Source: Mytilisepta virgata
Lineage: Eukaryota > Mollusca > Bivalvia > Mytilida > Mytilidae
DNA length: 64,000 bases
Assembly (NCBI GenBank): GCA_028015205.1
Contig: CM051515.1
Span: 10,372,001 to 10,436,000, forward strand
Direction: 5' to 3'
The notes beneath the pieces are model-generated. The model did not search any database and was not told the DNA's origin. It worked only from the letters and a program-made list of their open reading frames with translations. Shown here one piece after another: positions 36,676-49,499 of this stretch. Every line of letters begins with the position of its first letter. Within the stretch, counting starts at the first letter, position 1. The position numbers were made by a program, and so were the translations under genes.

Positions 36676-36862
36676 ACACTCCGCCGGAGCACCTGAGCCT
36701 ACCCCCGGTTTTTTGGTGGGGTCCATGTTGTTCATATGTTTTTAGTCTTTAATTGTAATGCATGTATTCTTTTCGTCTTATGTTCGTTGTTCTCTGGAGT
36801 TTGTCAGTTGTTTCGATTTTTTCCTCCTTCGAATATCCCTTCGGTATTTCTTGGCTTTACTC
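36676..36862 (+). mobile_element. 5'-truncated 3' end of the RT element
   Basis: CCGGAGCACCTGAGCCTACC through ATCCCTTCGGTATTTCTTGG. Homologous to 33.48 kb; both copies abut TTTATTAATAA on the left. Confidence 0.8.
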
Positions 36863-37967
36863 ATACCCAAAATGAGTTGAAGGTTTTTAAACATAATAGA
36901 TATTGTACAAATATCACCGAGAAAAGAAAAAAATGGCACAATAAACAAACAACTGAAACAGTCATAATCATCTTATGCAGCTTCTTAGTTCGCTTTCCAA
37001 GACTTTTTAACAAAAGGACTAACATGGCGCATCAGATCGTGGTCTGTTAACAGAATATCAGTATTTTTATTATCATCATGTTTTTGAAAATGTTCATAAT
37101 ATTTTTTACCATTCTAAAATAAATGTTCTCTTTACACTGTGTTTTTACCATTATAAAAAGAAATGTACGACTGACGACGGACAGTTAAAGACGCCAAAAG
37201 ATGGTAATAGCACACAATGGCTATTGGGTAAGTTGAGATAACAAATAAGGTTCGAAATACTGGTCATCGTGATGCCTTTGATAAAGAAGAAAGAGGGAGA
37301 TCACGAGTATTAAAGTCCAGAGATTTTATTTTCTACACTAAACTACTGCTTTCATGACATGATATGATAATGAAAGATTATAAACACGTGTACGAGTTAA
37401 GTTGTAGCTTTTTAAACCATGATGTGTAAAACCACAGGGTCCTCAATTTGGAGTACCGTAAGGGCTTCTTTGTACCACGGTCGAGATAAAAAATTGTCAT
37501 AGGAAAATCAAACAATCATTCAAATAAATATATTAGCAATCTGACTGGTCCAAATTTTGAATCAGACCAATCAGTTCTAGTTTCACTCCATTTAATTATA
37601 GGAAGGACTGCTTGATTCTACTGCTTTACAATGACGAAAAATGAAATAGACTACAATTTAAACATGTTAAATGTAAAACTGCATTGAAATTATAAAACAT
37701 GTAGATGATTTATATATTTAATTAATTATTAAATAACAGGAATTACGGATTTTAAATTAATATAGCAGTTAAGCTTTCAGACAGATGGACCGACTGTTGT
37801 ATGTGTCCTATCCATTTCGGATAATTTGTCAAAACGGATAAGCTGAAACATTTTTTTTATTTCTTTGAAGGCTTATTTGAAAGAGAAATTGCAGACCGTT
37901 CGAACGGTGCAAAGTAAATAAGGCGGATCATCTAGCGTTTATGAAGCTTTTAAACAGGATGTTTGTG

Positions 37968-38290
37968 GATGGATGAACGTCCAGTGGCAGCCAGGTGCAT
38001 ATCAGGATGAGAACATGTATGGTGTATGATAATAAATAAGTTCTCTGTTTTATACTAGACCGACACACTGAGCCGTATTTTTAATGAGCTGGCTCACGAG
38101 GTAACTGTCCACAGGAAGACAAATACCCCCACTCGGACACATTATACTGACTCCGAGCCGACCAGTAGATCTTTGCTCTTACTCCTAGATGCCGCGTGCT
38201 CGGCGGAGAAGCAGTAAATACCAGTTTTAATGTCTTTGGTTTGACCCGGCCTGGGATCGAACCCGCGACCTTCCACACACCGAGGCGGTT
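37968..38290 (-). mobile_element. tRNA-derived SINE (type 2), head partly deleted
   Basis: Same family as 22.4 and 35.25 kb, but the CACTCGGGGCGAGCACGCT segment of the tRNA-like head is deleted and the tail is shortened (AACGTCCATCC). Older copy; the TSD is unclear. Confidence 0.85.
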
Positions 38291-38440
38291 TTGTTGATGT
38301 ATGAGTATATATTTAAAATATCGCGTCTAACACCTGTGAACGGAGTTACATTAGCGAAGCTACCTCTGGCGATACATGGATTTCGGTACCTGACAACAAT
38401 TACAGATATGTCTTTCATTGATAAGTATCAAAACACTCAC

Positions 38441-38580
38441 GTATCAAACTTATACCAGAAACATCTCCAAATTCCCCGATTCCGCCACCCGTATTTCCAA
38501 GGCCTACTGTCCCGACATCAGCTTCAAAAGCAGGTCCAGTTTGTACGATGAAGACTTCATCCCCAAGAGACGACATTTTC
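38441..38580 (-). CDS. Conserved exon of an unknown protein
   Basis: After GCTATTTTCTTTTAG the exon reads GAAA then ATG TCG TCT..., encoding SLGDEVFIVQTGPAFEADV and GNTGGGIGEFGDVSGISLI, ending at a GTGAGT donor with one base over. A homologue with the same acceptor-to-ATG spacing and same exit phase is at 61.87 kb on the plus strand. ATG may be the start codon or internal. Its phase would also permit splicing to CTLD exon 2, but nothing else supports that. Family not recognised. Confidence 0.5.
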
Positions 38581-39147
38581 CTAAAAGAAAATAGCATTTT
38601 ATCAAATAAATTATTTTACTTATACAATTGTACATCTATACTACTAAAATTAAGGGCTCGATTTCTTTGGGCCGTAATCACGTAACAACTGCAAGACACA
38701 TAATTCAAATCAGAATTTGAATGATTGATGATGAATGTGTTGTCTGAAAATTTCACACGTTTGGGTCGAGGCAGTTATTTAGGCAGGCGTCACACTGTCC
38801 CAAAATTGACACCAGATAGCCATACGAATATGGAATTTTGAATTTCTCGAGAAAATTGTCCCGAATTTGGTCAACAGCAATCAACAGCCGAAGCAAGTAC
38901 GATATTCAACACGAAAATTGGATCAGTTGAGTCTTTGTTGTTATATCAATGTATATCTTAGGCAGATTTATTTTTTAAATAGTATTGAAACTGTTTATTA
39001 TATAGCCACATTTTATATATTTCCCCCAAATGAGCATCTATTCTTTCTGTATATGTGAAATAATAAAACATGTCTTTTCATTGGAGAAGGGTAAAAATTG
39101 GATCCCTTTTGTGTCCTATTTCACCCCATTTCTTAATTGTGTTGGAT

Positions 39148-39218
39148 GTACTGTCTTTGTCCTGAAGATGCATGAAGTATTTACCACTTGACGATAAGCA
39201 TACAACATTCAATCAATC
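39148..39218 (+). mobile_element. LINE/SINE 3' tail fragment
   Basis: TGTCCTGAAGATGCATGAAG then ATTTACCACTTGACGATAAGC and CAATCAATC match the tail at 55.33-55.41 kb. Confidence 0.6.
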
Positions 39219-39304
39219 TAAGACTTAAAGAAAATTTACCACAGAATCAGTAAAAGTATTTTGATACTACCCAGAATTTTATACTTTAAATGTACTTTTC
39301 AAAA

Positions 39305-39435
39305 GTGTTAAATTGTGAAAACTAAGGAGTTTCGCCCTCGTGCATAGCTCTGTCTTTAGATTTTTTTGGTCATTTTGGTATTTTTTAAGTATTTTTTTGT
39401 TTTCAACATTTTAGGCCATGAGCAAAACAGATTAC
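39305..39435 (+). mobile_element. Hammerhead repeat, subfamily A, truncated
   Basis: GTGAAAACTAAGGAGTTTCG, TGCATAGCTCTGTCTTTAGA and TTTTCAACATTTTAGGCC match 1.65-1.79 kb. The sequence diverges at ATGAGCAAAACAG, before the catalytic core. Confidence 0.65.
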
Positions 39436-41157
39436 TGTTTAAAAATCTCAGTTCGCGGAATAGATGTTTCCCAATTTGAAAGTCTAAATGATAGTTTTTA
39501 AATTATAAAACTATAATCTAAATTATAGGTTAATTAACATCAACGAGTTGTCCAAGAAAACATACACATTTTACCATTGTTTATAAAGGTTACATTTTTA
39601 ACCACAAATATTATTTTGAATATGGAATTTACACTCAAAAAGATGAACAATTTTTAAAATTTGAAAAGACTAACCCGTACCTGTCTTAAAATTCGTAGGA
39701 CCGTTGTTTTTAATATTTCCCCTGCACTTCGTGCATATCTGGTACAACACAGGGTGAAATACATAATTCAATAAAATCTCTCAGGAACAGTTGTTTTCCT
39801 ATTACATTGGAAATTCCGTAGGCAAAATAGTTTTGTTCTCTTGAAGACAGGGTTCAACAAAATCAAATAAGTTGAATGGCTTTACTTACGACCTATCTAA
39901 TTGCATCTTTTAATCCGTTGATTAGACAATTTACATTGGTTAAGATATTAATTTTTTGAAAAATCCATTCCGGGAACTGAGGTTCGACAAAATATGCACA
40001 TCTTGTGCATCAAATATGACAACAAAGAATAAATTAAACCATATTCTTATAACTCTATACATACTAAAAAAAACATGTCTAATGTTCATAATGTACAGTG
40101 CCCAAGGCCAAGAATGTAGACAAAAGACGTAATGGTAAACAAGAATGTTGAAAATGAAAATCTAGAAAGGTCAAATAAAAACTAAAAGAAAAAAAAATAC
40201 TTAAAGTACAATTTTGACGATATTTAAGAACAATTATACGAAATAAAAAAACCTATTATCTACTGGACTGTTAACAATCCAAGTGATATACAGTCAGTAA
40301 CGAAAGGTGGCCGTAACGCAAAAATACAATATATGAAGTCATCCTTAATTATACTACTCATTTTATCATTAAAGAGCAAAGATAACATTTGACTATAAAG
40401 AAAAATGTAAGGACACTATCATTTGATATTCTGGGAAGGTGTTTTTTTTCGTACTGTTTGTCTCACATACTTGCACAACTGATTTCTTGATGGGGAAACT
40501 CTTCCTTCATTACTTATCGTACATTTAAATTAACAATTATGTATGTCATAAATGTCAACATGGATCAGGCTTTCGGAAACAGACTAGCACATATTCTGAA
40601 ATGTCACATTTGTTTGTGGTGAGGTCATACATTTGTATATGATGCAAAAATATTAATGAAATGCGCACAAAAATTGGAACATGTACATATCATTTCAGCA
40701 GTGGAAAAGACAAAAAATAAGTACGACTATTGGAGAAAAAAGGCAGTTTAATACTTTTTACTTTCATTTTAAAGAAACATTTTTGACATTCCCAAATAAC
40801 CACTTGCAGTTTGAAAAACAATACACAATTAAATGTTGTATCAATTGAAATTTACACTTCGCGTATGAGTTCCAAAAAATTGGTATGATGTCAAATTTTC
40901 TTCCTTCGTTAGGAATGGCTATTTAGTTTTGCGTCATGCAAGATTACATTATTTTTAAATTCCTTCTTCACGGATACAAAATGGTCATCCTATCAAATCT
41001 TGAATCAATTTAAAATTCTAGATCTAGGAATTTGAAAATAATTGTTTTAATGCTGACTATCATTTTTGAAATTATCGCACGATTTTTTTTCGATAGAATG
41101 ACGAGGTGAAGAAAATTTGAGAAAAGGATTGCAACAATCGTAAATCTAGAAACACAA

Positions 41158-41455
41158 AACTTTGTCGGGGAAAAATAACAACAACACAACACCTTGCCGG
41201 GGAAGGACAAGACCAAACACAAAACCGTACCGGAGATCTACTAGAACAAACACAAAACCTTGCCCTGGAAGGACAAGAACAAACACAAAACCTTGCCCCG
41301 GAAGGACAAGAACAAACACAAAACCTTGCCTGGGAAGGACAAAAACAAACACTAAACCTTGCCCCGGAAGGACAAAAACAAACACAAAACCTTGCCCGGG
41401 AAGGACAAAAACAAACACTAAACCTTGCCGGGGACAAGAACAAAGAAGCAACTGA
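41158..41455. repeat. 33-bp minisatellite, nine units
   Basis: ACCTTGCC recurs at exactly 41191, 41224, 41257, 41290, 41323, 41356, 41389 and 41422, with a diverged unit at 41158. Because 33 is divisible by three, long repetitive frames exist on both strands (11-residue unit TKPCPGRTRTN on plus; ARFCVCSCPSG on minus). Neither has an ATG start or splice context, so coding is not claimed. Confidence 0.92.
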
Positions 41456-42737
41456 AGGACAACTAAAAAAAACTAAGAAAAAATAATTAAACGACACACC
41501 AACAAAACTCCTGGGAAACGCATGTGGTCCAGGTGTATAATAAGTTCCTTTTTTATAAGACAGCAGCCATGGTCGGAAGTCATGATAGTTAAAAATTAGA
41601 TTTCGTTTCTCGTACCCTCAGAAACTACCACATCGAACGGTGTATGTTAATTCTATAACCCCCAAAGTGAATTGAACGAGAAAGTATGAAGTTGAAATAT
41701 AAACCATTTAGAAATGTTAGGAGCAAATGAGTCATCACTCAATGCTATATAAATACAAAAAATAAAATTAAATTCAAACAAAAGTATTCAAGGAAACCTA
41801 TAGTCAGTAAGATTGGGAGTAATGTGGTATTACTGAGATCACAGTTAAATTATATTATTAATAGTCGTTATGGCGATTATAAAACTGACAGCCCTACATG
41901 CTAAAACATGTTTTTTTCTCTTTGTTTAAATAGAATCTCAGCCTTCACAGATTATAAAATAAAACGAATCATAACAATTAAAAGTGAAGAACTAGAAAAT
42001 AGAATTGAACAGTAAAATATCAGAAAAGAAGTTATGTTAATTATCACAGTAATCGTTAAAACTTTTAAAACAGACAGATTATTACAGTCGATTAGACAAC
42101 CTATGAAGTTAGAAATCAAACAAAAAACCACAGACAAAATATCAACATATAAACAAGTAAACATATAAATTGGTTAAAAGAAAAAAATATCATATTTAAT
42201 ATACGTTATGGACTACATTCTAGAATTTAAATGAAATTAGCCGAAACTCCTTTAAAAGAAGTCGCACGCCAGAGATGGATTCCAATTTTTTTCTTCCACA
42301 AATTGTGGACTGAAAATTAAAATATTTATTTTAAACACATGTTAAGTGCATTAGTAAATTAAAACACTGATAAAAATATGACTTACAATATGAGATCTTC
42401 AGACTAAGTTCCGCTGAGATGGAGATTTACAAACACTTATATATCAACCAATCATTCTACAGATGACTGATTATCACACTTTTGTTGGTAAAATTACCAA
42501 GTTGTCGAGACGAATAATAAAAAAATTAAATAATGAATTATTGTGATAAATTGTCTGTAAACACTACAGTCAATGACAGTACATGTTTCCTTCATCTTCC
42601 TCGTAAATAATGACTATTTTCCAGTCCTGGTTTGTATAAAAATTACACAAATTTGTACAAACGTCTATGGAACGTTTTACTTGTTGCAGAAATATTGAGA
42701 TAAAATACTATTACACAAATTAAAATGTAAATAAAGT

Positions 42738-42910
42738 ATTTGATGCACAATTATTGCACATTTAGTTGATGCACGACTCATCAGTTGTGCTCAAGACCTA
42801 AAATGCTAAAAGCAAAAAAAAATTATCCAGAACGTTGAATGGCAAAATGACCGAAAGGGAAAAGCCAAAATCATTTAAGACAGAGGGGGTATACTCCTTT
42901 GTTTTCGCCA
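42738..42910 (-). mobile_element. Hammerhead repeat, subfamily A, rearranged
   Basis: Minus strand: GAGCACAA, CTGATGA, GTCG, then GTGCATCAAC and TAAA in place of GAAA, TGTGCAATAA, TTGTGC. Stem I pairs fully, but stem II has a mismatch and GAAA is TAAA. Confidence 0.6.
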
Positions 42911-43304
42911 TTTTAATATTTTTGTAACATCGATTTCGGACTAGATATTTAAATACTAGAAGCTGAGCTGGTGATACCCTCTAGACATTGAGTCAACCAT
43001 CAGCGGTTTTGACTCATTGTGTATATGTTTTTTGTCGGACAAAGGAACCTAATTCGTTTTATGATAGTTTTACGTACTGGCACCAGTTTAAAAGAAAAGC
43101 TACCGGTATTTATCAAATAGTACAGGTTAAATCGATAGTATGGTCGTGTTGATCTTCTTTGAAGTTGAGAGCATTATTTTAAATATTGAAGACCTATCAG
43201 ATACTATTAGGATGAGGAACAGCAATAGAAACAATTTTTACTGGCTTTTCGTTCTATCTGAAATATTTGACTGGTAATGTTTTATTCACATTGTCCCAAA
43301 TAGA

Positions 43305-43990
43305 ATAGAGAATGGAAACGGGGAATGTATCAAAGACTAAATAGCAGAAAACAGTTGAAGGCTACCAATGGAACTTCAATGCAGAGGGAAAATCCCGCAC
43401 CTGGCTCTTAAACAATAATGCATAATAGTTCAGCGAAATGGACGCCTAACTAAACTCCGAAACATACAAATGAACCAAAATTCCAAACAAAAACAACACA
43501 AGACTGACAAAGGCTAGAAGTTCCTGACTTGGAACAGGCGCAAAAATGCGGTGGGGTTAAACATGTTTTGTGAGATCTCAACCCTCCCCCTATACATATA
43601 GCTAATGTTGAATAAACAATATAATATAAACGATACGCACATTAAAAATCAGTTCAAAAGAAGTCAGAGTCCGATGTTAGAAAAGGTAACAGAAGAAACT
43701 AAGCAAAATGACAATGATCAATATAAATTAACAAAGGACTACTGGCATGTCAGCTCCAGACCTCAATTAAACTGATGTCTTTATCATATAGATAATCAGC
43801 CACAATTCCTTGCGTTAGAGGTTTAATATCATGCCATCATAAACTATACAAGAAGAACATAACCATTATCATGCCAACAACTAGTTTTAGAATAAATGTG
43901 TTTATTTACGATGCAAAGACCCAATGAGTGAATCAATATTGATTTAAAAAATGCAATCTTTAATGACTTTACAACAGTATCGTAACTTTT
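43305..43990 (+). repeat. Mytilus-type dispersed repeat
   Basis: AGAATGGAAACGGGGAATGT, GGCGCAAAAATGCGGTGGGG, AACATGTTTTGTGAGATCTC, CATGTCAGCTCCAGACCTCA and ATGCAAAGACCCAATGAGTG occur in the order I recall from a very common mussel repeat. An inverted piece lies at 57228-57300. Recall, not a search. Confidence 0.65.
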
Positions 43991-44459
43991 CAGGTGAATG
44001 ACGACATTTTTGTGCTTTGTACAGAATAGTAACATAAAAGATGGGATGTGAATTACCTCAACATATAAGATGTTTGCAAGTTGATTTATATTTACAAAAT
44101 AACAATCCAAAGATACTAACATTAGACAAAATAAATTTATACTATGCTGTATACGACGCATTTCAAAGAGCTACCTCTCATCAGCAGCATTACAATCGAA
44201 ACATTTGGAAGACCAAAAACCAAACTTATTTTAAAACAAGAAGTACGCATAACCAAAAATACCGAAATAGGAAGCCAAATTTCAGCTAAGGAGATTTCTA
44301 CTATGTGCAATACAAGGAATGAACCCTTAGTAATTCTATTATTTTTGAATTTTGCTAAATACTGGTAATTTCTATAACAAATCAATGAACAAAGATGTCA
44401 GACAAGTCTGATGTCCTTGATGATGTCCTTGTACCGATGTTAATATTTAGTAAATATTT

Positions 44460-45135
44460 TGACAACTTTGTGATATCGAAATCCCTTGTGTAATAATTTT
44501 TCAGTGACACAGAGATTTCTTTCGTTAAAATCAAATACGTTGTTACATTTTTACATACACGAGCGAATCGAACAACACCATACGACGATGCAAAGGGAAA
44601 GTCACCATCTAAAAACGGATAATTAACTATAGGAAATTAAAAGTCATCTCTCTTATCGTAAATTGTAGTGTTAAGCTTCCAGTTAGAGATATAGATATCA
44701 CGATTCATAAAGGAAAATGTTCATCGTTAGTATTAGCATTATTTACAGTAAGTTCAACAAGATAAATCACTTTAGTGTAAATACTGAATTCGTCATTATT
44801 GACATCCAAAATATCATCCAAATATCCAAAAGTGTTATTAAATTTTTGTATCAGGTGTTGTTTCGTTTTCTCTTAGCTGATTTTAAACATACATCGTGAT
44901 TCGTAAATATACAGAAACAGGTCCGCAATAAGTGGTGCACAGTTAGTCTCCATTGGAATTCCGATAAATTGGCGATATACGGAATCTCCATAGCGAACAA
45001 AAATGTTATCTAGTAAAAATTCAAAGCAGGTCCAATACTTATTTTGTCTGTCGTTACAAAAAAATGACCTAAAACAGGTGGAACATATATATTCACATTC
45101 TGACTTTTTAAATGCCCATTTAATTAGTTATGTGA
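44460..45135 (-). pseudogene. Penelope-like RT fragment, second subfamily
   Basis: Minus strand: FEFLLDNIFVRYGDSVYRQF, IGIPMETNCAPLIADLFLY, then YLDDILDVNND (catalytic), DKRDDFNFP-like and NYPFLDGDFPFASSYGV across frameshifts. Uses YLDD rather than the YIDD of the 20.9 kb copy, so it is a diverged lineage. Confidence 0.75.
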
Positions 45136-45224
45136 TTTTTTTTCTTCATGAGATTATGAGGCAAAATAGAGTAGCAAAATCAAAACTTTAAACAGATTCG
45201 AAATCACCAATATGAGCATTCAAT

Positions 45225-45613
45225 TTATCTAGGCACATAGGAGATTGATGAGAGAAGCTCAACGCGCAAAGCTGCCTACAATGTCTCCAGCTTGAGGATA
45301 GGGAAGAGCCTCTTGTTGGCGTTGTCAGGTCAAAACACGGACAGCCTGATCCCGGACAACGTATTTGGAGAAAGCCAACTCCCGTCTCCCTAAAAACCAC
45401 TTATATTCTTTTCGAAAAAGACTAGGTTAATGGCCGCTATCTGACCCTACATAATTACCTTCCCTTTTAAAGTGATAGTCACAATTGATGTCCCTATGTG
45501 TCCCCCCCCCCCCCCCTACATGAATTCTTTGATAAATTGTTTAACTGGTTCTCGTCCCGAAGAAGCACGAAATATTTGTAAATGGGCGTTAAGCAAACGA
45601 CAATCAATAAACA
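45225..45613 (+). mobile_element. LINE 3' end, degenerate
   Basis: A frame reading EKLNAQSCLQCLQLEDREEP, RIWRKPTPVSLKTTY, LFEKD-stop is followed by TAGGTTAATGGCCGCTA, a C14 tract and AACTGGTTCTCGTCCCGAAG...GGGCGTTAAGCAAACGACAATC. The 55.0-55.41 kb segment has the same order: frame ending RKKD-stop, TAGGCAAATGGCCGCTA, same tail. Confidence 0.65.
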
Positions 45614-45764
45614 TTATTACTGTAATTCATTTGGTACTTGGAGACAGCTGTAAGTCATATATGAACTAAATGATACCCTTTCGTGTTGTCCTTTATCGTT
45701 TGTATGTCCTTGAATATTTCCAAAAAGTTGGATTATGCGGAAAAAAGAGGAAATACATGTAACT

Positions 45765-45955
45765 CTCCCGCTTGTATAGCTATGTCTTTAGATTGTTTTA
45801 GTTAGCTTTACCCTGTCGGTCACATTTTTGGTCATTTTTGCTCTTCAACGTTTTGGATTATTGATTGGATTTTCAACACCTCACAACTAATGAGTCGTGC
45901 GTCGATGAAACGTGCCTACTAGGTGCATTGCATTTGGTATCAAAGAATGTATTAC
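45765..45955 (+). mobile_element. Hammerhead repeat, subfamily A, inactive
   Basis: TATAGCTATGTCTTTAGATTG, GGTCATTTTTG, then CACAA, CTAATGA (core G to A), GTCGTGCGTCGAT, GAAA, GTGCATT. The core change should abolish cleavage. Confidence 0.6.
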
Positions 45956-47625
45956 ACGTAATTTTATTTTCCTATCAATCTTTCTGGAAACAACATTGGT
46001 ATCGCAACCAAATGTTAGCGAAAGTAATGTTTTCTACCATAACAATCTATTCAATTCTATGATACGAATTTGGATGCAAAAACGTACAAACTTTATTGCT
46101 TTTTGACTCACCAGTTTTGCTCAAAGCCTTGAAAACAACAAAACAATTCAAAATGTTGATGAGCACATTACAAAATACCTAGATATATATCTGAAGCAAA
46201 TTGGTCTTTGCAATTTGTACACCAGTTATTAGGTGTTAATTTCGGAATATTGTGAACATTCAATATTCAACATTTGTTATTCAGTTTTAGGCATCACTGT
46301 CTGATTTATGAAAAATACTGAAATTCATGAATATATTTCTATCTTGGCAATTGATAAAGTTTTAGACAATTTTTTGTTGTTGTCATCAATCATAAGAACT
46401 TTTTACATCTCAAACGACATGATTTAGAAATTTATGGAGCCTACGGACGTTAGAGAACACTTCCTGCATCAAACTAAGGAATACTTGAAAGAAGATTATG
46501 TGATCTCTTCGAATTTTCCAACGAAAAAAGATACCTTTTTGCACTTTTCATTTCTGTCATCAAATGAATAATCATCTCCAAAATTTACCTTTTTAGTTTT
46601 CTGTACCGTTTTTAATTAACTTCTTTAGGATGAGAAGAAATTACATAAAGTTTAAATTTTTGAGAAAAATGGTTACAGCAACGACTCACAAAATATATTA
46701 ATCGTACAACAGTAATAATTGCCGATTTCTCAGTTGGTCATGTACATACATGGCCGGAGGTCGCTCTGACTTCACAGAGCCAAGCCAGGACGTCTCACTC
46801 CAAAGAAATCTGACCATTATGTGTCTTTCTTAAATTAAAATTCCAATATTTTTTGTGAATATGTATCTTTTACTACTCTCCGTGTAAACAATACCCAAAG
46901 ATTTCAATAATAAGAACCAAATGGGACTAACGGGTTGTAATATTTGGCCCCCAGTTTGACCTTTCTCATTAACTATACGGTATGGTGTTGCAGGAGTATC
47001 AGATTAACTGCATTTATGTTTTTGCCAGGCACTTCAAGCCTTTCAGTCTCCTTTTCTCTTGTTAACTCCTTATAATGCTTGCAATTATTTTTAATTCTAA
47101 AACATTGTGAAAACTAATGAATATACACGGAACTTAGATGTTTTCGGATTTACCACTTGGTCATTTTGGCATTGTTTGAATTTACAGTATTTTAGGCCTT
47201 GAGCACAAACATTCAGTCATAAATCGACGAACTATGCCCATTTTGTACATACAAATTGCTTTCGGAGAATTCGTTTTGCGATCATTTTGACTTTGGCATA
47301 AAGGGTAAAGATGATTTGTCGTCGAGACATTTTACTTTTCACAGTCTTTTAAGCAATGTAATGTATTACAAAACTTTACGACCTTACATTATTATCCATT
47401 AACTTTTGAACCCAAAGTGAGTGATGGGAGAACAGATGAAATTCCTAGCACATCAGCCATCCTCAAGATAAACGGTGTTTGAAAAATTAATAATATATTT
47501 TTAAAAAGATCGAAAATAAAACGCACACACGGGCAAACAAAAAACAAGCAAATGAAAATCAATATATTTTGGCCTTTACAATGATTTTATAGATAACATA
47601 TGTACATGTACAGAGACAAGCAGGT

Positions 47626-47757
47626 ATGCCATTTAAAATCAATCATTTAGTTTGGTCGGCAGATGGGAATGAGTACTTCTGCGAAGTAAGCACTGATAGA
47701 CACAACATATTGTCTTGCATTGTGCAGAGAAAGGGAATCACAAATTATTACTTTTAA
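47626..47757 (+). CDS. 43-residue ORF or terminal exon
   Basis: ATG at 47626 reads MPFKINHLVWSADGNEYFCE, VSTDRHNILSCIVQRKG, ITNYYF and TAA. Composition is coding-like and GC is raised. A TACAG acceptor 17 bp upstream would add RQAG in frame, so it could be a terminal exon. Absent from the other duplication unit. Family not recognised. Confidence 0.35.
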   Translation: MPFKINHLVWSADGNEYFCEVSTDRHNILSCIVQRKGITNYYF

Positions 47758-47988
47758 GTCTGCATTATCCTACCGCTCTTTCAATTGAGTTTGGATTTCT
47801 CAGTGATTTTACACATTAGCCACGTACACTGATAGAAAAATTGATAAGGGAATCAGTACGGTTTATTTGCAGGTAGACATGTAGTTAAATTTGTACACGT
47901 TTTATGTGTTGTAAGGATGCATTTTACGTCGACACACAATTTATACTTTCCGTAGAATATAAGTAGATGGGCATATTTAATAGCAATC

Positions 47989-47991
<3 letters not shown>

Positions 47992-48038
<47 letters not shown>
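47992..48038. repeat. (GA)n microsatellite
   Basis: About 23 GA repeats within duplication unit A. Confidence 0.97.
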
Positions 48039-48040
<2 letters not shown>

Positions 48041-48729
48041 CAAAAATAATGAGCTTAACAACATTTGCTATTTTCCCAGTTATTCAAATACATGAACTCG
48101 AACAATTCGTGAAATATTGATTTATGGTATTTCAAATCTGAAATTATTTTTCTGAATTAAGGATGTTCGCTGCTCAGTTTCAAAATAACAGGCTTTTCAT
48201 AACACTGTTAATTATTGATAGTGGATTAATAAAGGAACTAAAAGAACGAAAAAATATTTATATAGCTCCGTGTGCTTGTTTTCGAGATATAAATTTTATT
48301 TCTCAAAAACCATTAAATAATAACAAGGATTTTATAAGATTTTACAAATGGCTTATTATTCTGCATGCAAAAGAGTTATGAAAAGAAAATTGGGTGTTAG
48401 CGGGAAAATTAATTTATGGAATTCAACTGGATAAAACCAGATGATACTGAACATCTGACAAAAATTCAAAAACATGACCTGGGAACATCCTTAAATTTAT
48501 TTGACTAAAATCTAAAGTAAGAACATACATTTGTTATTTGTGGCAGTGATCAAGAACCGGAAGCATCCATTTTTGGTGGAGTTTTTATTTTCTTCTTTTT
48601 TTGTAGTAGATCCTTTTCCTCTTTACCTGATAATTCCTTTAAAATAATTTGAAATTTGCATAAATAAATGTACATCAAATGACACTTACTTTAAATATAT
48701 ATCAATAATGAAAACCAATTAAGCAATAA

Positions 48730-49450
48730 ACAAAATATCTCCTAGCTCTATTCTTTTTCTACTAACCATACTGACCGTGTGAGGAATACCCAAAGATTTG
48801 AATAATATCATATTAAAAAGTGTAACATTTGTCCTTTAGAATGACCTTGCTTATTATCCAATATAAATGGTGTAATAGGAGTCTCAGATTATCTTTATTT
48901 ATATCTTTTCCAGCCACTTCAAGGCTTTCTCTCTCATTTTCTCTCCTTAAATCATAGTGTGTCTTAAAGAAATTATTTTTAATTTTTAAAGATTGAGAAA
49001 ACTAAGGATTTTACACTGACTTTAAATGTTTTAGAATTGACTCTTTCTGCAATTTTGGCATTGTTTGAATTTTCTCGTCAAAGTTTTAGATTAATTGTTT
49101 GGCTTTCGAAATTTTATGCCTAGAGCACAACTGTTAAGTCTTAAATGTTGTGCATAAAAATGGTTTCCTAGATTTCGTTTAAGCCTGTTTATGACTATAT
49201 TATCATTGGCAAAGACGGAATAAAAGGAAGAAAGGGAGTGTACATTCTGCATTATCGTATTGCATACACTATTTCTATTAACTTCGTCTTTCTTAGTGAT
49301 TTTACAAATTGATCATGCGCATGGATAGAAAGGCAGACACAATCTAATTGATGTTTATCAGTACGCTTTGTTTGCAGGTGGACATGACAATATTAATGCC
49401 ATAAAGATGAATTTTTCATTACTACATGAAGGCTTTTAATTTCAATCAAT

Positions 49451-49499
<49 letters not shown>

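Larger units (their letters stand above)
46850..48170. repeat. Segmental duplication, unit A
   Basis: Shares in order with 48.73-49.93 kb: ATACCCAAAGATTT, GTATCAGATTAACTG, CACTTCAAG..TTTC, a hammerhead A remnant (47.1-47.3 kb), AGTGATTTTACA, TTTGCAGGT-GACATG, a (GA)n tract and a TATTTCAA..TGAAATT end. Unit A alone contains the 47.6 kb ORF. Confidence 0.8.

Noticed and set aside
36550..36735. Cysteine-bearing minus-strand frame (MCKGCSYISSVQFPKC)
   Set aside because: Its upstream half is the RT element 3' end; the remainder lacks a reliable acceptor.
41072..41497. 141-codon minus-strand frame rich in cysteine and proline
   Set aside because: Produced by the 33-bp minisatellite; starts at GTG, no splice context.
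46745..46830. GC-rich island open on both strands (plus MAGGRSDFTEPSQDVS; minus WSETSWLGSVKSERPP)
   Set aside because: Short, no convincing splice sites on either strand; could be an exon, but strand cannot be chosen.
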